DNA from: Kiritimatiellia bacterium
GTDB lineage: Bacteria > Verrucomicrobiota > Kiritimatiellia > RFP12 > UBA1067
Assembly (NCBI GenBank): GCA_017450695.1
Contig: JAFSTA010000203.1
Span: 1 to 53,018, forward strand
DNA length: 53,018 bases
Direction of reading: 5' to 3'
A program made the position numbers and the translations under genes. Positions 17,840 to 26,619 of this stretch are shown one piece after another. Below the pieces are notes generated by a model. That model had not been told where the DNA came from, ran no database searches, and saw nothing but the letters and a program-made list of their open reading frames with translations. The first letter of the stretch is position 1. The number at the start of each line of letters is the position of its first letter.

Positions 17840-19188
17840 GCGCGCGTCTCCCCCGCGCTCGTCTGTTCGTTCGGGTCGATGCGGCCGCACGGCCACGGGA
17901 AGGCGCCGCACGCGACCAGCGCCTCCCCGGCGAGGAAGAGCGAACCGCAGACCAGTACGATGCCGTTCGAAGTTGCCGCCCACTGCCTGGCGGCGGCAAG
18001 GGCGTCTTCCAGCGAGGTTGTCGCCTCCGCGTGTTCTATGCCCGCCAGACGCATCAGGTCGCGCGTCTCAGTGGCGGGAAGCGAACGGGGATTCCGGATC
18101 GTCACGCCCCATGCCTGTTTCACAACCGGTTTCAGCGTCCGCAGGAAGGTCGGCACATCCTTGTCCCCGCAAAATCCGGCTACGAGTCCGACCGGGCGTT
18201 TCTCGCGGCAGGACTTGAGGGCGGCCAGCAACGCTTCCGCCGCACAGGGGTTGTGGCCGCCGTCGATGATCACCGGCGGGGCGGAACAGACGAGCTGGAA
18301 CCGTCCCGGCCAGCAGACCTGTTCCAGCCCTTCGACAAACGCCTCGTCCGCAATCGGAAGACCGAGGTCGTGGACGCACTCCAGCGCGGCAACCGCCGTG
18401 ACCGCGTTCTCCGCCTGAAAGGCTCCGGACAGGGGGAAGCGCACCGGCGGAAGGGTACGGTTCTGCGTGGAGATCGAAAATGTTTGCCCGTCGAGACGGC
18501 TTTTGGAGACACGCAGGCTGACGGCATCCTCGGCGGCGACGCAGAGGCAACCGCGCGTGGCCGCCGTCTCGCAGATGACGGCCCGCGCCTCATCCGGCAT
18601 CGCCCCGCAGACGACGGGGCGACCGGACTTGATGATTCCCGCCTTCTCGCCGGCGATCGCCCGGACGGTGTCGCCCAGCCACTCGCAGTGATCCAGCCCG
18701 ATCCGCGTGATGACCGAGACAAGCGGGGTTACGACATTCGTCGCGTCCAGTCGTCCGCCCAGTCCGGTTTCGAGGACAAGCAACTGGATGTCCAGCTGAC
18801 GGTAAAGGACGAACGCGACGGCGGTCAGGCACTCGAAAAAGGTGACTTCGCGAGAGAGGTGGGCTTCCACGCGCTCGACGGCGGGACAGACCACGCGAGC
18901 TGCCGCCTCCAACGCCTCGTCCGAAACCGGACTCCCGTCCACGAGGAAGCGTTCGTTCACGCGCACCAGATGCGGCGAGGTATAACGCCCCACGCGGTAT
19001 CCGGCCCGCCGCAGGACGGACTCGCACATCGCGGCGACGGCGCCCTTGCCGTCCGTTCCCGCGATGTGGATCGCCGCCGTCTCCGCTTCCGGATGATCCA
19101 GCTCCTCCAGCAACGCGCGCATCGCCTCCAGTCCGGGCTTGATTCCGAACCGCCTTTTCCCCAACATCTCGTCCAGTATGGTTGTCAT
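17836..19188 (-). CDS. folC: Folylpolyglutamate synthase / dihydrofolate synthase
   Basis: A 450-residue Mur-ligase-family enzyme that joins glutamate to dihydropteroate or folates. The family signatures are IHIAGTDGKGAVAAMCESVL (P-loop), YTSPHLVRVNERF, TGLGGRLDATN and the C-terminal GLVAGFCGDKD. The usual GTNGKGS is GTDGKGA here. ATG at 19188 fits the family N-terminus (LGKRRFGIKPGLEAM); the frame is open to 19245 but those residues look non-coding. No clear ribosome-binding site is seen. It is divergent from the small-RNA locus. Confidence 0.93.
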   Translation of the reverse strand: MTTILDEMLGKRRFGIKPGLEAMRALLEELDHPEAETAAIHIAGTDGKGAVAAMCESVLRRAGYRVGRYTSPHLVRVNERFLVDGSPVSDEALEAAARVVCPAVERVEAHLSREVTFFECLTAVAFVLYRQLDIQLLVLETGLGGRLDATNVVTPLVSVITRIGLDHCEWLGDTVRAIAGEKAGIIKSGRPVVCGAMPDEARAVICETAATRGCLCVAAEDAVSLRVSKSRLDGQTFSISTQNRTLPPVRFPLSGAFQAENAVTAVAALECVHDLGLPIADEAFVEGLEQVCWPGRFQLVCSAPPVIIDGGHNPCAAEALLAALKSCREKRPVGLVAGFCGDKDVPTFLRTLKPVVKQAWGVTIRNPRSLPATETRDLMRLAGIEHAEATTSLEDALAAARQWAATSNGIVLVCGSLFLAGEALVACGAFPWPCGRIDPNEQTSAGETRA

Positions 19189-19237
19189 GATGCGGACTAT
19201 GATACCAAGAAGTGCCGCAAGAGAAAAGAGGAGGTTT

Positions 19238-19253
19238 TGGCACATCTTTTGCA
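19238..19253 (+). promoter_or_regulatory. Sigma-54 (-24/-12) promoter
   Basis: TGGCAC-ATCTT-TTGCA matches the sigma-54 consensus (TGGCAYRNNNNTTGCW) at every defined position. Transcription would start about 12 bases after the GC of the -12 element, near 19264. It lies in the folC-distal intergenic region and points away from folC. Confidence 0.7.
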
Positions 19254-19263
19254 GTAATCAAAG

Positions 19264-19441
19264 AAGGGTGATTTCCCTGCGGGGAGAAGCCGATGGTTGT
19301 TTCCCTTGAAAACAAGGGGGAACGGCAACCGGCAAGCCGCTAGGTAGGGCAACCGAGGTGGATACTCAGGGCGACAGTTCCTTGCAATGTGTGTCCAACA
19401 GAATGCAGTCCGTCACATCGGGGGGTGTGGCGGGCTTTTTT
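19264..19441 (+). ncRNA. Putative sigma-54-dependent small RNA of about 180 nt
   Basis: The stretch between the sigma-54 promoter and the terminator has no plausible reading frame but folds strongly. CCCTG (19275-19279) can pair with CAGGG near 19367. Inside lies a long hairpin, GGTTGTTTCCCTTG opposite CAAGGGGGAACGGCAACC around an AAAA loop. I tried to match it to 6S, SRP, tmRNA, RNase P and common riboswitches and found no convincing fit. It could equally be a long leader for the downstream gene. Confidence 0.5.
19407..19441 (+). terminator. Rho-independent terminator
   Basis: AGTCCGTCACA (19407-19417) pairs with TGTGGCGGGCT (19426-19436) as an 11-pair stem with two G-U pairs and an eight-base loop. 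A run of six Ts (19436-19441) follows directly. It ends the putative small RNA. Confidence 0.75.
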
Positions 19442-19521
19442 ATAGTCCGCTTTTCAGCCGGCGCGTATCGCCTCTAACCACCCCACCACCCAACCCCTCC
19501 CCCATCGGGCGCGAAGCGTTC

Positions 19522-19550
19522 TGTACAAAACCGGGAATACATGGTATCCT
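19522..19550 (+). promoter_or_regulatory. Possible sigma-70 promoter for the coiled-coil protein/dsbD pair
   Basis: TGTACA and TATCCT are separated by exactly 17 bases; each matches four of six consensus positions. Transcription would begin about 24 bases upstream of the start codon. Confidence 0.35.
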
Positions 19551-19580
19551 TTCCGCGTTCGAAAGAAAGGAATGAACAGG

Positions 19581-20480
19581 ATGAAGATGCAACAGGTCGG
19601 ATGGGTATTGGCAATCGTCTTGGCGTTTTCCGCAGGATTGTCGGAAGCCGCGAAGAAATCGAATCGTAATTTCCAGTCGATGGCGGAAAAGAAGGCCGCC
19701 GCGGACGCGGCGGAGCAAAAGGCCGCGAAGGAGCGCGAAGCTGCCGCCGTCGCCCGTCAGCGTGCCGAGGCGCAGGAGAGGGCGAAGCAGAAGGCGCTGA
19801 CGGTCGTGGAGTTTACGGGACCTTCGACGGGGTGGGGCTTTGTCCAGACCGAGACGCCCTTCTACTCCCCCACGGGAAAGAACCAGGGGAAGATTGCGGC
19901 GGGTGCCTCCTTTTCCTACAACGGCGTCAAGAAGAGCCAGCGGAATTCGATGCTGGTGGTGACCTTCACGGAAGCGCCCGAATCCGCAGCGGACAAAGGC
20001 CCGTACCTGATCGATTGCACGAAGGCGGCGGTTTACGGGGGGAAGTTCAGCGAGATGGATCCCGAACAGGTGGGACGGTTGCGGAACTATTTCACCCTGA
20101 AGGGCGAGCTGGATGCGCGCAAGGCGCAACTGGAAGAGGCGGAGCAAAAGAAAAATCCCTACTACGGTGCGTTCCTGGAACGCAAGACGGCGTATCTGGA
20201 GAGTTGCCGCCTCGCCTCCGAAATGGAAGCGAAGATGAATGCGTTGCAGGGTGCCCCGCGCGAGAAGATGCACGACAAGTTGCGCGCGTTGAAGTACCAG
20301 CAGACCGGGCTGATGCAGAATTACCAAAAGGCGCAGCAAGCCTATCAGGGATGGAAGGCGCAACATACGGCTTCCGCGTCGTTGATCAGCGGGGACGCAA
20401 AGGCGCAGGAACTTTCCGCGCGGCTCAAGGAGGCGAAATCGGGAATCGAGAACCTGATTCCCGCCGAGTCGGCGAAGTAA
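19581..20480 (+). CDS. Secreted coiled-coil protein of unknown function
   Basis: Length is 299 residues from ATG 19581, nine bases after AAGGA; ATG 19572 directly abuts that site and is less likely. A signal peptide (VLAIVLAFSAGLSEA) is followed by an Ala/Glu/Lys-rich coiled coil (about 30-75). A small beta-rich segment (about 80-150, VEFTGPSTGWGFVQTETPFY) and a second long helical region rich in Gln, Ala and Lys complete it. The beta segment resembles an SH3-like fold in pattern only. It is 33 bases upstream of the DsbD-like gene, so periplasmic action is likely. I do not recognise the family. Confidence 0.75.
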   Translation: MKMQQVGWVLAIVLAFSAGLSEAAKKSNRNFQSMAEKKAAADAAEQKAAKEREAAAVARQRAEAQERAKQKALTVVEFTGPSTGWGFVQTETPFYSPTGKNQGKIAAGASFSYNGVKKSQRNSMLVVTFTEAPESAADKGPYLIDCTKAAVYGGKFSEMDPEQVGRLRNYFTLKGELDARKAQLEEAEQKKNPYYGAFLERKTAYLESCRLASEMEAKMNALQGAPREKMHDKLRALKYQQTGLMQNYQKAQQAYQGWKAQHTASASLISGDAKAQELSARLKEAKSGIENLIPAESAK

Positions 20481-20513
20481 CGGTCGGGGCAGAAGGAAGC
20501 CGAAGGAGGTAAG

Positions 20514-22097
20514 ATGTTGAATCGCGTGTTGCTGATCTGGTGTGCGGTGGCGTCAGTCGCATGGGCATCCCCGTTTTCCGCCGCCGTACGTACGCTTTCG
20601 GTGGAATCCAACGCCGCCGTGGTGGAGGTCACGGTTTCCGTTCCGACCGGTCATGTGGTTTACGAACGTTCGTTTTCCGTTGCCTCCGATGAGACCCGCG
20701 TCACGGCGGTTCGTCGCGCCGTAGCCGAAAAGGAGCCGGATCCGCTGGATTCTACGCAGGAGGTGGCGGTGTTCACCAAGCCCTTCACCTCGGTCTGGCG
20801 GGTGGAATGCGCGCCCGCCTCACCCGCATCCGCTTTCACCGTATCGTGGCAGGGCTGTTCGGGAGAGACCTGCTTCCTGCCCGAAAGCAAAACCTTCGCG
20901 TTCGACCCGAAAACCGCCTCCTTTCTGGAGAAGAGTGAGGACGAGCCGGACGAAGAACCGAAGGAGACGGAATCCTGGTTGAACGGACGGCGTCTGGCGG
21001 CGACCGCCGGCGGATACCTGAACGCCTCCGAGTTTCAGGCGTTTCTGGACCGAGCGGAAGGGAAGAAGACGGAGGTGACATTCCTGCGCGATCCCGTCAC
21101 CTTCCTGCGTGAAAAAGGACTGTGGATCACCCTGCTGTTGATTCTCGTGGGCGGGATTCTGCTGAACCTCACGCCGTGCGTCCTGCCGATGATTCCGGTC
21201 AATCTCGCGATCATCGGCGCGGTCAGCCGTACGCAGCGCAGCCGTTCGCGCGGTTTCCTGCTGGGCGGCATCTATGGATTCGGGATCCTGTTCTCGTACG
21301 GACTCGCCGGCTGGTTCGTCGTGCGCGGCGGCGCCTTTTTCGGTTCGCTCCAGAGTTCTCCGTGGTTCAGCCTTGCGATCGCCGTTCTCTTCGCGGTGTT
21401 CGCGCTGGCGATGCTGGACGTGCTGACGATTGACCTGACGCGCCTTCGGGGCGGACGGAGGAAACCGCAGGGGAAGAAGGCGGAGACGGGGATCGCCGCG
21501 AAATGCCTCGCCGCGTTCTTGGCGGGGGCGGGCAGTGCGGTCTTGGCGGGCGCGTGTGTCGCCCCCGTGGTGTTGGCTGTGTTGCTGCTCGCCGGGACGC
21601 TCTATGCGGAAGGGATGACGGCGGCGCAGTTTCTGCCGTTCGTTTTGGGACTGGGCGTGGCGCTGCCCTGGCCGTTCGCGGGGATGGGACTCACCTGTCT
21701 GCCCAAGCCGGGCATGTGGATGGTTTGGGTAAAACGCGTGTTCGCGATCCTGCTTGCTGCCCTGGCGTGTTACTACGGTTGGCTGGCCGTGCGCGGGTTC
21801 CGTCCTGAACCGGCTCCGACGGCCGAGACGGGAGGCGTGGCGGCAGGCGATCACGCCGCTTTCCGCGCCGCGTTGGCGGCGGCGGGCGATCGTCCTGTCC
21901 TGCTCGACTTCTGGGCGACCTGGTGCAAGAACTGCGCCGCGATGGAACGCACAACCTTCCGCGATCCGGCGGTGGCGCAACGCCTGCAATCCTACACGGT
22001 GATCCGCGTACAGGCGGAACGCCCCGACGAAGTGCGCGAGATGCTGGACGAATTCGGCGTCAAAGGCCTTCCCTCCTTCGCCATTCTCAGCGAGTAG
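20514..22097 (+). CDS. dsbD: Thiol:disulfide interchange protein DsbD
   Basis: A 527-residue inner-membrane reductase that moves electrons from cytoplasmic thioredoxin to periplasmic partners. After a signal peptide (ending AWA) the alpha domain carries the cysteine pair in WQGCSGETCFLPES. The membrane domain of about eight helices has its cysteines in LNLTPCVLPMIPVNL and LAGACVAPVVL. The C-terminal thioredoxin-like domain has LLDFWATWCKNCAAME. All three redox pairs are present. A strong GAAGGAGG precedes ATG. The thioredoxin reductase at 9472 belongs to the same electron route. Confidence 0.94.
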   Translation: MLNRVLLIWCAVASVAWASPFSAAVRTLSVESNAAVVEVTVSVPTGHVVYERSFSVASDETRVTAVRRAVAEKEPDPLDSTQEVAVFTKPFTSVWRVECAPASPASAFTVSWQGCSGETCFLPESKTFAFDPKTASFLEKSEDEPDEEPKETESWLNGRRLAATAGGYLNASEFQAFLDRAEGKKTEVTFLRDPVTFLREKGLWITLLLILVGGILLNLTPCVLPMIPVNLAIIGAVSRTQRSRSRGFLLGGIYGFGILFSYGLAGWFVVRGGAFFGSLQSSPWFSLAIAVLFAVFALAMLDVLTIDLTRLRGGRRKPQGKKAETGIAAKCLAAFLAGAGSAVLAGACVAPVVLAVLLLAGTLYAEGMTAAQFLPFVLGLGVALPWPFAGMGLTCLPKPGMWMVWVKRVFAILLAALACYYGWLAVRGFRPEPAPTAETGGVAAGDHAAFRAALAAAGDRPVLLDFWATWCKNCAAMERTTFRDPAVAQRLQSYTVIRVQAERPDEVREMLDEFGVKGLPSFAILSE

Positions 22098-22119
22098 CGG
22101 GCAGCTGGCAGCGAGCGGT

Positions 22120-22341
22120 TCATCCCTTCATCATTTTCTGATTTGAAGTGATGATGTTTTTCCATTGGAGAGGGAGAGCGATCATATTTCCATTTTCGCG
22201 GTAATGCGCGATAAGAGAACTGATTAACAGCCGAATCAACGTGGATGCCGTCAATCCAGTCTCCTGCGCAATCCGCACAAGCTGATTTCTTTCTTCCTCG
22301 GTCAATCGGACCGGAAGTGCCGTACCTTTTTTTGGAAACAT
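22120..22341 (-). CDS. Ribbon-helix-helix DNA-binding protein, candidate regulator
   Basis: A protein of 73 residues from ATG 22341 (MFPKKGTALPVRLTEEERNQ); a TTG-initiated extension to 22428 would begin inside the palindrome and is unlikely. The pattern is that of a ribbon-helix-helix (MetJ/Arc/CopG) dimer. A basic beta strand (TALPVRLT) is followed by helix A (EEERNQLVRIAQETG) and helix B (TASTLIRLLISSLIAHYREN). No toxin gene lies beside it. It is divergent from the Tad operon, with the GTATAGCAATGCTATAC palindrome between them. That makes it the obvious candidate to bind that site and its two other copies. No good ribosome-binding site is visible. Confidence 0.65.
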   Translation of the reverse strand: MFPKKGTALPVRLTEEERNQLVRIAQETGLTASTLIRLLISSLIAHYRENGNMIALPLQWKNIITSNQKMMKG

Positions 22342-22410
22342 GATTCTTATGCCGCCCGTAACGACCCCCATTTTACAATTATCTTTCAAACAAAAAAACC
22401 ATTTTCCCTC

Positions 22411-22439
22411 TTGATTTTGGTATAGCAATGCTATACAAT
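22411..22439 (+). promoter_or_regulatory. Tad operon promoter overlapped by palindromic operator (copy 1)
   Basis: TTGATT (22411-22416), 17 bases, TACAAT (22434-22439). The spacer is filled by GTATAGCAATGCTATAC (22420-22436), a perfect palindrome with eight-base arms around a central A, which also covers the first bases of the -10 element. A repressor bound here would block RNA polymerase. The same arrangement recurs at 48553-48581. Confidence 0.7.
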
Positions 22440-22498
22440 AATCTCTTTATTCCGTTCGGAATGATTCTGGAATGGGTGTCTAAGGGAAGAAAGAGGGT

Positions 22499-23305
22499 AT
22501 GAAAAACACGATACCGTTGGTGATAGCAGTAGTACTTGGTCTGATCGCCGTTTTCGCGGTCAGCCGTATGATTCGTCCGAAGGATTCGGAACAGGAAAGC
22601 CATTATGTCGAGGTCGTGGCCGCGACGAAGGAAATCACACCAAAGGATGATGTGATCAAGGAGGATTGGCTTGTGCCGCGCCGTGTCGAGCTTTCGTCTT
22701 TGCCGGCTAAGGCGATTCCGTGGACGCAACGGAATCAAGTAATCGGGCAGTCAACAATCCGCACGATCGCCAGAAACGATTATATTTTGTCCAGTGATGT
22801 CAAGGGAATGGAAATCCGTTTGGCTAGAACGCTTTCCGAAGGAGAATGGGCGGTACCCGTGACGTTCTCTGATCCTTCTCTTGTCTTGTTTCTGCAGCCG
22901 GGAGACGAAATCGCCATTCTTGCGACTTCCGTTTCCCAGAAGAAAATCCAGAAGGCGGATGTCACCGAGCAGGCTGATGTCGAGGAGGAACGTTCCACAA
23001 GTGTCATTTTTCCCTGCGTGAGGATTCTGGACATTGGGAAGGGTGATGGAATCCGCAGAGGCGAAGACGCGGGGGGTAACGGGACGATTATCGTCGCGCT
23101 CAATCCTCAGCAGGCTGCGACGCTGGTGGCTGCACAGCGGATAATGGAGCTGTATCCGGCACTTCGCCGTTCAAACGACATGAGTTCACTGAAGCGTCGG
23201 GATGTGGGGATGGTCAACGATTCCACTTTGGAAAAGTTGAAGGAGAATCTGGAACCGGTTTCGATTCCTGACACTGTTCCGGGACAGGCTGGTAAGATGA
23301 ACTAA
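22499..23305 (+). CDS. cpaB: Flp pilus assembly protein CpaB/RcpC
   Basis: A 268-residue protein with one N-terminal membrane helix (PLVIAVVLGLIAVFAV). A SAF-type domain follows (VEVVAATKEITPKDDVIKEDWL) and then the RcpC/CpaB region (VTFSDPSLVLFLQPGDEIAI). CpaB sits at the secretin/periplasm interface in Tad machines and is essential for pilus assembly in related systems. It is the first gene of the Tad operon, about 60 bases after the putative promoter, with AGAGGG just before ATG. Confidence 0.9.
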   Translation: MKNTIPLVIAVVLGLIAVFAVSRMIRPKDSEQESHYVEVVAATKEITPKDDVIKEDWLVPRRVELSSLPAKAIPWTQRNQVIGQSTIRTIARNDYILSSDVKGMEIRLARTLSEGEWAVPVTFSDPSLVLFLQPGDEIAILATSVSQKKIQKADVTEQADVEEERSTSVIFPCVRILDIGKGDGIRRGEDAGGNGTIIVALNPQQAATLVAAQRIMELYPALRRSNDMSSLKRRDVGMVNDSTLEKLKENLEPVSIPDTVPGQAGKMN

Positions 23306-23330
23306 ATTTGAATTTGGAAAGGAGAAAACA

Positions 23331-24929
23331 ATGAGGAAGAATGTGTTTGTGATTTTGACGGTCGCCGTTGCGGCCTTGTTTGCAGGTGCGAGGGATATCG
23401 AGCAGATCTCGGTCGTCGAAAATGAATCCCGTATGGTAACCGTTCCTTTTGCCGTGAAAAACTATGCTCCGTCTAATAAAGATGTGGTACGCATTGAACT
23501 TCTGGAAACGACATCTCTCCGTATTACGGGCGTGAAACGGGGGCGTTGTGATTTGGATGTCATGGGGGATAATGGACTCTCGAAGAAATACGAAATCATG
23601 GTTGTGGATGATCTCGCGTTGACGCTGGAGACCTTGCTAAAAGAATTGGAATACATTCCGTTGCCGGAGGTGAAGGCGGAGATTGTAGGACATTTCATTC
23701 GCTTGGACGGTGAAGTATCCAGTATCCAGAAATGGGAGTCGCTTGGAAAGGCACTTCGCAAGTATGGGAACATTGTTGAAAATTATGTGAAATTCTACCC
23801 CGGTCCGGAGATTCTGCTTCGGTTGAAGGATACATTGGAACAATTCGGGCTTGCGGTACAATTCAAGCCGTTCGAAGAAAAACTGGAGAAAAAATGGCCG
23901 ATTAACACGGTGGCTCTCAATCTTAACAAGAAGACGCATCCGGCCGAATTGTTTGTCCATGCTCGCCTTTTGGACGAAGGTCGGAGAAATTCGATTATTT
24001 CTGTCCTGAAAGACGAGCCTTGGTTGACAGGACTTGAGGACGAGAAGAAAAACAACAATTTCGCGAGTGAGAGTAAAACGGAATACGCCGTACGTATTCG
24101 TTCGAAACTGTTCGTTGACAAGCCGACGATTCGTCTTAGTGTCGCTTATATGGCGATTGGGGAGGAGGATTTCCGTAAATTCGGGGATGATAACAATGAG
24201 GGGTTTGTTCTGAACGGGTTTTTCCAGACCATACAGGGGTTGTTGCATGGGCAGGGGAATCACGGTAATGTCGCGACTCTCAATCTGGGCCTTGATGGCG
24301 TGGTCAGACTGCTGGCCCAAAACGGAATCAACCGGGTTTCCTCCAAGGCTTACACCACTTTCCAGAATTGGGATGAGAAAGGAGCGCATTTCAAGAGCGG
24401 GGGTAGCGTTTTCGTTCGTGTTGCTGGTGCCGATGCCGCTGACCTGAAGGAAATTCCTTACGGGTTTGATGTGACGACCAAGGGCGGCCTTGTGGAAACA
24501 AATGTTGTCGATATGGACATGAACATCAGCATCTCCGCTGTCCAGCCGTATGGACAGGGGGATGACATTGACAAGAAGGAAGACTCAACCCAGCAAAAAG
24601 TACATTGCGCATTGGGGTGTACTACGCTTTTAAGCGGTTTCGGACAGCTGATGGATGCGCAGACGTTGAAGGGATTCCCAGTGTTGCGTAATGTCCCGCT
24701 TCTTAGTTGGTTCGTCGCGTCAAACGGCAAAGAACTGAGTGACCGCCGCTTGATTATCATGGTTTGTCCCGAAGTGATGGATTCGTCGCAGCCCGGCACG
24801 ATCGATGTGGAGAACGACATTACAATCCCAGTCCAAACGGAGGGGGCCAAGCCCACCGAACAAAGGATTGAGGAGCGGACAAAGAAGTATCATGGTTTCT
24901 GGTCTTGGCTGAATTGGTTTTGTTGGTAA
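23331..24929 (+). CDS. cpaC: Tad/type II-like secretin (CpaC/RcpA)
   Basis: A 532-residue outer-membrane secretin. A signal peptide (residues 1-20) is followed by the pilus N-terminal domain (RMVTVPFAVKNYAPSNKDVV and RGRCDLDVMG). Periplasmic ring domains come next. The C-terminal secretin core ends with VLRNVPLLSWFVASNGKELS and RRLIIMVCPEVM, the typical secretin closing strands. It forms the channel through which the Flp pilus exits. The stop overlaps the next start by one base (TAATG). Confidence 0.88.
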   Translation: MRKNVFVILTVAVAALFAGARDIEQISVVENESRMVTVPFAVKNYAPSNKDVVRIELLETTSLRITGVKRGRCDLDVMGDNGLSKKYEIMVVDDLALTLETLLKELEYIPLPEVKAEIVGHFIRLDGEVSSIQKWESLGKALRKYGNIVENYVKFYPGPEILLRLKDTLEQFGLAVQFKPFEEKLEKKWPINTVALNLNKKTHPAELFVHARLLDEGRRNSIISVLKDEPWLTGLEDEKKNNNFASESKTEYAVRIRSKLFVDKPTIRLSVAYMAIGEEDFRKFGDDNNEGFVLNGFFQTIQGLLHGQGNHGNVATLNLGLDGVVRLLAQNGINRVSSKAYTTFQNWDEKGAHFKSGGSVFVRVAGADAADLKEIPYGFDVTTKGGLVETNVVDMDMNISISAVQPYGQGDDIDKKEDSTQQKVHCALGCTTLLSGFGQLMDAQTLKGFPVLRNVPLLSWFVASNGKELSDRRLIIMVCPEVMDSSQPGTIDVENDITIPVQTEGAKPTEQRIEERTKKYHGFWSWLNWFCW

Positions 24930-26611
24930 TGAAGATACTTGTCACATCGCAGACAACTGGTCTGACTCAATCTGTTGAGCTGCCGCCTTCTGGGGGCTGT
25001 TTGCAAATCGGGCGTCGTCCTGACAATGAAATTCAACTTCCCGATTCTTCGGTTTCCCGTATCCACGCGCGACTGACTTTCTCCGATGGAAATCTGTTTG
25101 TGGAGGATTTGAGAAGCAGCGGCGGAACATACGTGAATGACGTGAGAATTACTGACATAACACCGGTCTCCTCGAATGACAGGATTCGCATCGGCTCCTT
25201 TTCTATTGCGATTGAAGAGGAGGATACGTGCTGTGAGGCTGTCGGTTGGGAAGAGGAAGATTCACCTTCCGACAATAGTTCTTCCCGCACGGATGACTTC
25301 GTCTCTGCTTTTCAGGACGCAACCATCTTGTGTACTGATTCGATGATGGCGCTCAAGTCGCGTATTCATACTTTGGTCTTGTCACGCATTGATCCAATGG
25401 GAAAGAATGCGAATTTGAGTGACAATCAGGAATTGGCGGTTGAAGCCGAACACTGCTTGGATCAGGTGCTTCGTGAGGTCAGTCACGAGTTACCGGACAA
25501 TGTACCGTTTGACTCCCTGCGTCAGTCCCTGTTGGATGAGTTGACCGGATTCGGACCACTTTCGCCCATGATTCGAATGAAGGAAATCACAGAGATCATG
25601 GTGAACGGTCCCGATCGGATCTTTGTCGAGTCAAAGGGTAAACTCTACGAAACCGGTGTTCGCTTCTTCAACGAGCGCCATCTGATCCAGATTATCCAGC
25701 GGATCGTCGAGCCGTTGGGACGTCATGTGGATGACGCCAGCCCGATGGTTGATGCGCGCCTTCCGGACGGTAGCCGTGTCAACGCGATCATTCCTCCTCT
25801 GGCGTTGGATGGCGCCTCGCTGACCATCCGCAAATTCGCCGAGAAAAAGCTGACCACGAAAGACCTAATCGATTTCGGTTCGATGACTCAGGATATGGCA
25901 CTTTTCCTGAAAGAGGCAGTCCGTTCACGGCAGAATATTCTCGTGTCGGGCGGAACGGGGTCTGGCAAGACGACATTGCTCAATATTCTCTCCCAATTCA
26001 TTCCCGAGGAAGAGAGAGTAGTGACTGTGGAAGATTCTGCCGAATTGAAACCCTCCCATCGGAATATCGTGCGTCTGGAGGCACGTCCCGCGAATGTGGA
26101 GGGGAAGGGCAAGATTACGATTCGCGATCTGGTTATCAACTGCCTCCGAATGCGCCCCGATCGGATCATCGTGGGTGAATGCCGCGGCGCAGAGGCGCTC
26201 GATATGCTTCAGGCTATGAACACCGGCCACGACGGTTCCTTGACGACCGCTCACGCGAACAATCCCCGCGACACGCTTTCCCGTCTAGAGAATATGGTGA
26301 TGATGGCCGGGTATGATCTGCCTTCCAATGCGATTCGTGAGCAGATTTCTAGCGCGATCGATCTGATTGTCCAGCAGACCCGCCTTGGCGATGGTTCCCG
26401 CAAGATCGTCAAAATCGTGGAGATCACAGGAAGAGAGAACGATGTCATCCAGATGCAGGACATCTTTGAGTTCAAGCAGACCGGCGTTGATGAAAAAGGC
26501 AACGTTCAGGGGTATTACACCGCGACTGGCAATATCCCGTTCTTTGTGGAAGAACAGCGTCGGCGTGGAGTTCTGAAACTCGATATGTCCGTATTTGTAC
26601 CCAAGGTATAG
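24929..26611 (+). CDS. tadA: FHA-domain/TadA (CpaF) fusion secretion ATPase
   Basis: A 560-residue cytoplasmic ATPase that powers Flp pilus assembly. Residues about 1-100 are a forkhead-associated domain with the phosphothreonine-binding pattern GRRPDNEIQLPD, VSRIHAR and GGTYVND. The remainder is a CpaF/TadA ATPase: N-terminal domain, Walker A SGGTGSGKTTLLN (about residue 340), the Asp box VVTVEDSAELK, and RMRPDRIIVGECRGAEALD with the His box GHDGSLTTAHANNP. The ATG is at 24929, overlapping the secretin stop. An FHA domain on TadA suggests control by phosphorylation. Confidence 0.93.
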   Translation: MKILVTSQTTGLTQSVELPPSGGCLQIGRRPDNEIQLPDSSVSRIHARLTFSDGNLFVEDLRSSGGTYVNDVRITDITPVSSNDRIRIGSFSIAIEEEDTCCEAVGWEEEDSPSDNSSSRTDDFVSAFQDATILCTDSMMALKSRIHTLVLSRIDPMGKNANLSDNQELAVEAEHCLDQVLREVSHELPDNVPFDSLRQSLLDELTGFGPLSPMIRMKEITEIMVNGPDRIFVESKGKLYETGVRFFNERHLIQIIQRIVEPLGRHVDDASPMVDARLPDGSRVNAIIPPLALDGASLTIRKFAEKKLTTKDLIDFGSMTQDMALFLKEAVRSRQNILVSGGTGSGKTTLLNILSQFIPEEERVVTVEDSAELKPSHRNIVRLEARPANVEGKGKITIRDLVINCLRMRPDRIIVGECRGAEALDMLQAMNTGHDGSLTTAHANNPRDTLSRLENMVMMAGYDLPSNAIREQISSAIDLIVQQTRLGDGSRKIVKIVEITGRENDVIQMQDIFEFKQTGVDEKGNVQGYYTATGNIPFFVEEQRRRGVLKLDMSVFVPKV

Positions 26612-26619
26612 GAGCGCGA

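Noticed and set aside
19264-19441. Assignment of the small RNA to 6S, SRP, SAM or cyclic-di-GMP families
   Set aside because: Short matches such as GGCAACC and CTAGGTAG occur, but the conserved cores and helix order of these families are missing.
22420-22436. Palindrome considered as a transcription terminator
   Set aside because: No T run follows any of the three copies, and all lie just upstream of genes within or next to promoter hexamers.
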